Shown here: in pieces, positions 58,490-64,000 of the stretch
How positions within the stretch are numbered: position 1 is the stretch's first letter
Layout: each line of letters opens with the position of its first letter
Assembly: GCA_003427395.1 (NCBI GenBank)
Contig: BFEA01000557.1
Span: 557,096-621,095, forward strand
Direction: 5' to 3'
Source: Chara braunii
Taxonomy: Eukaryota > Streptophyta > Charophyceae > Charales > Characeae
DNA: 64,000 nt
Notes under the pieces: model-generated
What the model saw: only the letters and a program-made list of their open reading frames with translations
What the model was told of the DNA's origin: nothing
Database searches by the model: none
Position numbers and translations under genes: made by a program

Positions 58490-60665
58490 TCGAACCTGGA
58501 AGACCGCCTGATGGTTGGATGCGGTTGGAGGCGTCAGCGGGTCTTGCATCGCTGCCTGTTGCCAGGTTGTCTGGCCACTGTTCGCTCAGTGATTCAGCAA
58601 ATAGTGTCGAAGAGAAATTTTGCCAGCGAGGCAATGTGTTCTTCAGGTCTTCTAGAATCGTCGCAGGTACTCCTGGATCCACTACCATTTGCGCCAACAT
58701 CACTACCGAGGGATCTGTGAAAGCTTGGATATGGACGCTAGTCAAGCCTACCCGACTGATGTTAGGCCACTGATCATCTTGAAACCTAGCGGCGATGAGG
58801 GGTATGGAGTAGCGAATCCTTTTTCCTCCTGGCAGATCAAGATCTAATTTGGGCATTAAACCATCCGGACAGATGCGGAAAGAAAAGTGGTCAGCGAACA
58901 ATTCTTTTACCTTACGTAAGATCAGTTCTGGGGTTGCCAGACCATCGATCTGCTGAGCAGGAAGAGTCATCTTACCTTCTTTGTTGACGAGACCGATCAC
59001 ATGCACTGCTTGCGCTTGCAAAGTACACACAAGCGGCAGTAGCCATCTCTCTTCATACCCGGTGGCACCTCCCTCAGGGGAAGGGATACCACCTGGGACA
59101 CGACCTGGAGAGGCACCAAGTGTCCCACTTCCACTCAGGTCTTGTGAACCACTATGTGGACCGTTACTTGATTGTGCCTGTACTTGGTGGATCTCCTTTA
59201 TGCCGTCCCCATTCACAGCAAGGGTGGTACCTCCAATCATGCCACCAGCTTGGCCTATTGGAACATTGCTTGAACCTGGATAAGCCGCCAGGGGCCTAGA
59301 AGGGCCGGCCGGTGATGCTCCATAATAACCTCCTGGAGGGTTGGCGAATTGGCCTCCGCTGTACGGATAGCCGCATGGCGGTGATATAGCCGGATTAGCT
59401 CCTGCCAACGAATTGCTGAGCCGAGGGTCTTGGTTCAGAGCTTGGTACAGTGCCTGCCATTGGTAGACATCTGGATGTGTTCCTCCTGCCAGCGGAATTG
59501 GGGCTGGATGTTGTTGTATCCATGTGCCCTGTTGTTGTTGTGGTATGACTGCCGCCGCCGCATTAAGAGTGTTCTGAGGTTGCTGTACAAGTGGTCTACT
59601 CTGGTTGCCTTGAGACGAGGAGCTTGATTCAGAGTGACCAATCGCGCTTGGATGGACCTCTCTTGCTGCTGCCCAGATACCTCTATTTAGCGTTCCATCT
59701 CCATCCCCTCCCCGTCTTGTTCCGAGGTTGTTCTCTCTGGCTCCACTGTTCGGTTGTTGTTCTTGTTGCACTTCCCCTTGTCTCGGACAGCCCTCCGTTG
59801 CCGTGTGGAAGTACCAACGGCAAGTATCACACCACGGGGTGTTCTTGCAGGCAAATTTTATGTAATAAATTTCGCCGTCGTCCAGCTTAATAGACAAATC
59901 CTCTTCGAATCTCTCCTCTGCCTCACGTACCAATTCAAATTTTAAGTTCATGAGTTTTGGTCTGGATTTGTCCGGTTCCGGAGGAATCGCCTTGATTACT
60001 CGACCCATCGCGGTTTCCACCATGCTTTCCACATGGAACATTACTCGAAGAGGCACTCTCAGTGCCACCACCCAGAATTTGGAGTCATCCTCAAGTCGCC
60101 TGCGTTCCTCCAGTTCCGCCTTGGTCAGCCAAGGCTTAAAAACCATACCGTACTCGACCTCTCGAATCGTTACCTTGTCTTCCCCTTTCGCAATCATCCA
60201 CTGAGCCACCTCCCTGGACTTAGCTACATATGAGAGTACGTTTGGTCCCTCTCCATGAATTCTTCCCCGTTTTACTGATCTGTCAAAAATCCTCTCTCTA
60301 TACCAGCCATTCTCGTATGCCCGCACCAGATCTTCTCTAGTTCTGAGCGGAAGGTCTCTTGCTTCACCTTGGAAGATGACCGTCACGGTTCTCTCCTTGA
60401 GCCAAGCTGTTACAAGCGTATCCAGACCTTGGTTGACTTTGAAGAGACGAATCCCACCCTCTACCACCCATTCACCATGCCGGAACTTCCCCGGAATGAT
60501 TCCCTCCTCGTAGCATTTCGCGATGAGCATCCTCATCCGATCTTCATTTGATATGGAGATGTCCGTCCTTGTGGTAGGTGTCGTAGCTCTGCCATCCTCC
60601 TGTGGTGTAGAAATTCCTTGATCTGCCATCTTGAAGTCTGTTTTATATCCGTCACTTGTCAACAC
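58482..60665 (-). CDS. LINE ORF1 protein
   Basis: 727 codons, unbroken. It is probably the RNA-binding partner of the LINE particle. The N-terminal half is globular with FWVVALRVPLRVM...ESMVETAMGRVI, similar to the DUF4283/RRM-like region of plant LINE ORF1 proteins. Next is a Cys/His motif CKNTPWCDTCRWYFHTATEGC (about residues 275-295). A Gln/Gly/Pro-rich middle follows, then a folded C-terminal part of about 180 residues. A second Met at 60629 (MADQGIST) may be the real start. It is intact although the downstream ORF2 is dead. Confidence 0.75.
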   Translation of the reverse strand: MLTSDGYKTDFKMADQGISTPQEDGRATTPTTRTDISISNEDRMRMLIAKCYEEGIIPGKFRHGEWVVEGGIRLFKVNQGLDTLVTAWLKERTVTVIFQGEARDLPLRTREDLVRAYENGWYRERIFDRSVKRGRIHGEGPNVLSYVAKSREVAQWMIAKGEDKVTIREVEYGMVFKPWLTKAELEERRRLEDDSKFWVVALRVPLRVMFHVESMVETAMGRVIKAIPPEPDKSRPKLMNLKFELVREAEERFEEDLSIKLDDGEIYYIKFACKNTPWCDTCRWYFHTATEGCPRQGEVQQEQQPNSGARENNLGTRRGGDGDGTLNRGIWAAAREVHPSAIGHSESSSSSQGNQSRPLVQQPQNTLNAAAAVIPQQQQGTWIQQHPAPIPLAGGTHPDVYQWQALYQALNQDPRLSNSLAGANPAISPPCGYPYSGGQFANPPGGYYGASPAGPSRPLAAYPGSSNVPIGQAGGMIGGTTLAVNGDGIKEIHQVQAQSSNGPHSGSQDLSGSGTLGASPGRVPGGIPSPEGGATGYEERWLLPLVCTLQAQAVHVIGLVNKEGKMTLPAQQIDGLATPELILRKVKELFADHFSFRICPDGLMPKLDLDLPGGKRIRYSIPLIAARFQDDQWPNISRVGLTSVHIQAFTDPSVVMLAQMVVDPGVPATILEDLKNTLPRWQNFSSTLFAESLSEQWPDNLATGSDARPADASNRIQPSGGLPGSNE

Positions 60666-61037
60666 TGGCTATAGAATCTCGCGTCAAAGGCGAGCGCTGT
60701 TCAGCGCGCGCCCATTATAATACCAACACAACAAAGATTGCTGTCACGACATACACGACATATCTGTATTACTTGAGAGAATGCTCTACCACGCAGGCTC
60801 GTCGATGGGAGGTCGGAGATCCTCGGCGTTCCCGAGGTTACGTCAACCCTAGTTGCTCGCACGTCTTGGCGGCGAGTCAAGCGATCGACGAGACCGGCCG
60901 CTTCACCGTTCGGCCGGTACCGCAAGTTAGGAGCGCTGCTGCGCCAACCCCTCGCACCCCTCCAGTTTCCTGATAGTTTTTTTTGCTTTTTGTCCATGCC
61001 TAGGATACTACGTGATTGCCTCCAGATTCATGTTATG

Positions 61038-61208
61038 TTTCTGCATAACATAGTTTTTTTCAGGTTTTTCTTTTTTCATTTGTTTGTTTTCTTTTTCAGC
61101 TGTGACCTTCTTTGGTCCTTGCCCGGCCGGGTCAACCGGCAAACAAGGTGACCGGGCCGCCCGGCTGGTAGCCTAGAATACTACGTGATTGCCTCCAGAT
61201 TCATGCTA
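61038..61208. repeat. Right copy of the tandem unit
   Basis: Carries the full unit from TTCTGCATAACATAG through AGAATACTACGTGATTGCCTCC. Compare 57139-57287 plus 61010-61037. Confidence 0.75.
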
Positions 61209-61573
61209 TACGGGACACAAGACCGGGGAGACACATTTTTTTGAAAGCCATTTTCCTTCTTTTTTTCCCCATGTCATGCCCTCCAGCTTCATGATCAGGG
61301 GCACAGCTTCTGAAGGCCCTCGCAAACTTGTACTCTCTTTGCGCAAATGTATAGTGAACCAATCGCGGTCCAAAAACACTGCACGATGGTCCTGCATTGC
61401 TCCCCGTGATCTTCAACTCCTGAAGGATCCGAGCCACCTGCCACCATGCCGCTATGTACTTGACACTTGTATTCAATCGTTCGCCACGACGCCAGCTACA
61501 TACCCCAAAACGACAAACCCGAAAGAATGTGAGGCCTAAAACTGAAACCGAGTCCTCATAGAGCCAAGGGAGG

Positions 61574-61600
61574 GGGGGGGGGGGGGGGGGGGGGCCCCCC
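61574..61600. repeat. Poly-G run ending in CCCCCC
   Basis: About 23 consecutive G followed by six C. The flanks 61209-61573 and 61601-61776 have short ORFs without motifs. Confidence 0.9.
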
Positions 61601-61776
61601 GGCACCCCGAGAATCGAAAAGCACAGCCACCGTTCCAGACCCTGACCTCGTTATCAAGGACCCGCCTAGAGGAACCGCAAGGTCCGTGGGGCTGCGGGAA
61701 ATTTCATTTTGCTGGGCCCAGTGGGAAGTGACTTCCAGGGCCCGGCTTTCAATTTAATAGTTAGTGGATGGATGGA

Positions 61777-62014
61777 TTACTACAACTTCTTTTTGTTATG
61801 CGGAAACTACACGGCAGTCACAAAAATGAGTTTTGATTGCAGTATGGGCCAAGATACAGTTTCAAATTGCAGTTCTGGAGATGTATACAATCCAGCTTTC
61901 TGGTCAGGTAGGGTGCCCGAAGTGCAATTGCAAATTGTCTCTTGCCCCATGAGAGTGCAATTATAACTCGTTTTTGTGACTGTATTGAAGTTACCCCTTT
62001 TATTATTGTAGTAA
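61777..62014. mobile_element. 238-bp foldback MITE with long inverted arms
   Basis: TTACTACAA at the left and TTGTAGTAA at the right begin imperfect arms of about 105 bp that include GTCACAAAAA/TTTTTGTGAC and TTTGATTGCA/TGCAATTATAA. The centre is about 30 bp. No coding. A C-run follows at 62018-62036, and 62037-62504 shows no gene. Confidence 0.7.
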
Positions 62015-62504
62015 GAGTTCCCCCCCCCCCCCCCCTCAATGCTGCTGTTTGCGTTCTGTTTGAGTTGGGCCATCCATCCCTCTGAGTACTGAATTTGAGT
62101 GTTGTGCCAAATAGTCAGCGTCCGCCTGTACAGAGTGCCTGTAACACTGTTAGGGTGTGGCCGCGATCCGGACTGTCTCCGTGTTTTCTGCTGGTGATGG
62201 ACATTTGTGGGTGTCTTCCTGGCTCTTGATGGGGTGTGGTGAACCAACAGTCCGCCATATTTTTTATATGGTGTGAGTGGGTCATAGTAGTCCACTTCCT
62301 TCCACGCTGCATCCTCGAGTTCTTGTGTTCGTCAAAAAAATAAAAATAAAAATAAAAGTAAGACTTCTGCGCATTGCACCGTTGAGCTAGCTCAACTTGA
62401 CGGTGTAAAATTGGGACTTGGGCCCCGGTCCGTCAGGAGCTCCTTGAAGTTCATGTCCCCCCGCTGACATGGCACTTTAGCAGTGCCACCACTTACGACT
62501 CATT

Positions 62505-63610
62505 GTGTTGGTGTCCTGTGTCCACGTGCCTGTCCACGTGCCTGTCCACAAGCCTGCCCGTCTGCTTGCTTCACCGTTCACTTGGCTTGCCTTGCCTTGT
62601 GTTGCCTTGCCCTGCTGCACAGTTGCCTTGCCGGCTGCTCGCTTGCTCGGGGCTTGCTGCTCACTTACCTTGCCTTCCTGTTCACTTGCCTTCATGTTCT
62701 TCGCCTTGCCGTTCACTTGCCTAGCCTTGTATTGCCTTGCTGCCTTGTCATTCGCTTGGATGGCTGCCCTTGGCTTGGCATTCACACTTGCCTAGCCTTG
62801 CCTTGCCTTCTGTTCACTTGCCTCGTCGTACCTTGCCTTGCTGCTCACTTACCTTGCCTTCATGTTCTTTGCCTTGTATTGCCTTGTCGTGCCTTGTCAT
62901 TCACTTGGATGTCTGTCCTTGGCTTGGCATTCACACTTGCCTAGCCTTGCCTTGCCTTCTGTTCGCTTGCCTCGTCCTACCTTGCCTTGCTGTTCAGTTC
63001 CCTCTCCTTGCCTACCTTGTCATGAACTTGCCTTGCCTTGCCTTGCCTTGCCTTGCCTTGCCTTGCTGTTCACTTGCTTTGACTCGCCTCTTCACTCGCC
63101 ATGCCTTGCCGTGCCGTTCACTTGCCTTGCCTGTCCTCGCCACCCTGTTCACTTCCTTGGCTTGCCTGGCTTTTCACTTGCCTTGCCTTGCCTCGTCATT
63201 CACTTGTGCTGTTCACTTGCCTTGCCTAGCTGTTCATGTGCCATTCCTTCACTTGCCTTGGCTTGCTCTTCATTTGCCTTGCCTTGCTGTTCATTTGCCT
63301 TCCCTTGCTGTTTGTTTGCCTTGCCTTGCCCTCCTTCGTAACTCACATGCATTGCCTCACTGCCTGCCGCACCTCGCCATGCCTTCTGGTAGCCTGTACC
63401 TTGCCACGTCTTGTCCTGCTGCCTTGCTGCATACTGTGTGTCGTCTTCCTGCCTTTGTGCTTTCTGTGCCTCACCTGTCTGGGCGCCTGTTGTGCCTTGC
63501 CGTGCCTTCCCATGCTGCCTTGCTGCGTATCGTGGCTTGCCTTGCTGCATATCGTGGCTTGCCTTCCTGCCGTCCTGCACCTTGTCTATGTTGTGTTGCA
63601 AGCTTTCCTT
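62505..63610. repeat. CTTGC-rich degenerate minisatellite, about 1.1 kb
   Basis: The tract is built from CCTTGCCTTG, CTGTTCACTTGC and related words in several higher-order repeats, for example CATTCACTTGGATG...TTGGCTTGGCATTCACACTTG near 62750 and 62900. It opens several frames on both strands (Leu/Pro/Cys-rich on plus, Gln/Gly/Lys/Ala on minus), none with conserved features. Confidence 0.85.
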
Positions 63611-63968
63611 TGTTTGTCCACAACGGAACAGGGATTGAAGCTTAGTTATGACACAGTGCATTTTTTGTGAGAGGATTGCGTAGACTGTCAAGAGTTTGAG
63701 CCTCCTAATGAGTTGCTGCGAGTCCAATGAAACACTCCAGCATTATTCCTGTTCTTTACCTCTGTTCTGTATTCCTGAAGTGTTGTCTGTTTTTGTTGTT
63801 ATGCTTGGCATTGCTTGCATATGCGTGGTGATCTTTGGGAATAGTCGTGCCAGCCAAATAGCAAATTTCTCTAGGAGGGGTGTGGTTACGGCCCAAAACT
63901 GGGGCACCAGAATAGTCATATTGCAGCTTGTTGTGGGGTTTTCTTAGTGCTTTGAACAATGGGCTACT

Positions 63969-63970
<2 letters not shown>

Positions 63971-64000
<30 letters not shown>
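63971..64000. repeat. (CA)n microsatellite at the window edge
   Basis: About 15 CA units to the last base. 63611-63970 contains no recognised gene. Confidence 0.9.

Larger units (their letters stand above)
57288..60997 (-). mobile_element. LINE retrotransposon lacking reverse transcriptase
   Basis: On the minus strand: a leader of about 330 bp, ORF1 (58482-60665), an overlapping ORF2 start with AP endonuclease (to about 57698), a non-coding tail, and a poly-A end (poly-T at 57288-57334 with an N at 57310). GCCTAGAATACT (57276-57287) and GCCTAGGATACT (60998-61009) flank it as a 12-bp target duplication with one mismatch. The RT region expected after the endonuclease is absent. Confidence 0.8.

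Noticed and set aside
62505-63610. CRISPR-like appearance of repeated short words
   Set aside because: Units are contiguous and degenerate, with no unique spacers; the genome is eukaryotic.
62477-63727. ORFs of 302, 175 and 167 codons in the CTTGC tract
   Set aside because: Low-complexity minisatellite opens frames on both strands; no conserved motif.

Overview
This is a repeat-dominated eukaryotic nuclear window with one gene that looks intact. The nested retrotransposons, tRNA-Asp-primed LTR element, chromodomain Ty3 element, plant-style PDI with a C-terminal D domain and abundant microsatellites point to the green-plant lineage. My best guess is a charophyte alga such as Chara. That rests on recalled style of its repeat-encoded proteins and was not verified.

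Layout. 0.1-3.1 kb: a broken gene of unknown function with a possible ParB-like segment. 3.2-9.2 kb: small inverted-repeat elements, tandem repeats and an assembly gap (7085-7929). 9.7-12.9 kb: a damaged DUF7869-like, putatively DDE transposase gene. 15.4-35.4 kb: two LTR retrotransposons with unusually long LTRs (about 4.4 and 5.2 kb, starting TGTCG and ending CGACA). The first (Y) keeps a tRNA-Asp primer binding site and a gag remnant. The second (Z) is an internally deleted copy. A third LTR fragment sits inverted inside the 3' LTR of Y. These LTRs carry a TATA box and a conserved 86-bp tRNA-like foldback module. 35.4-39.1 kb: AT-rich sequence without recognisable genes. 39.1-42.2 kb: a tRNA-like SINE head, a pyrimidine-rich tract and a small foldback element. 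42.5-43.6 kb: the intact, intronless PDI gene. 43.7-47.8 kb: microsatellites, several MITEs, and an 836-bp hAT-like element with a perfect 8-bp target duplication. 47.8-56.8 kb: a Ty3 chromovirus with decayed gag and pol and a deleted RT active site. 57.3-61.0 kb: a LINE on the minus strand with ORF1 and an AP endonuclease but no reverse transcriptase, still flanked by a 12-bp target duplication. 61.8-64 kb: a foldback element and a CTTGC-rich minisatellite.

How the parts work together: nearly all coding sequence is mobile-element derived and mostly inactivated by frameshifts, stops, deletions and nested insertions. The only likely host function is ER oxidative protein folding (PDI). No new multi-gene system is evident. 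The most unusual items are the LTRs with tRNA-like modules, the RT-less LINE with its target duplication, and the ParB-like broken gene. Several single-N joins inside repeats mark low-confidence assembly points.
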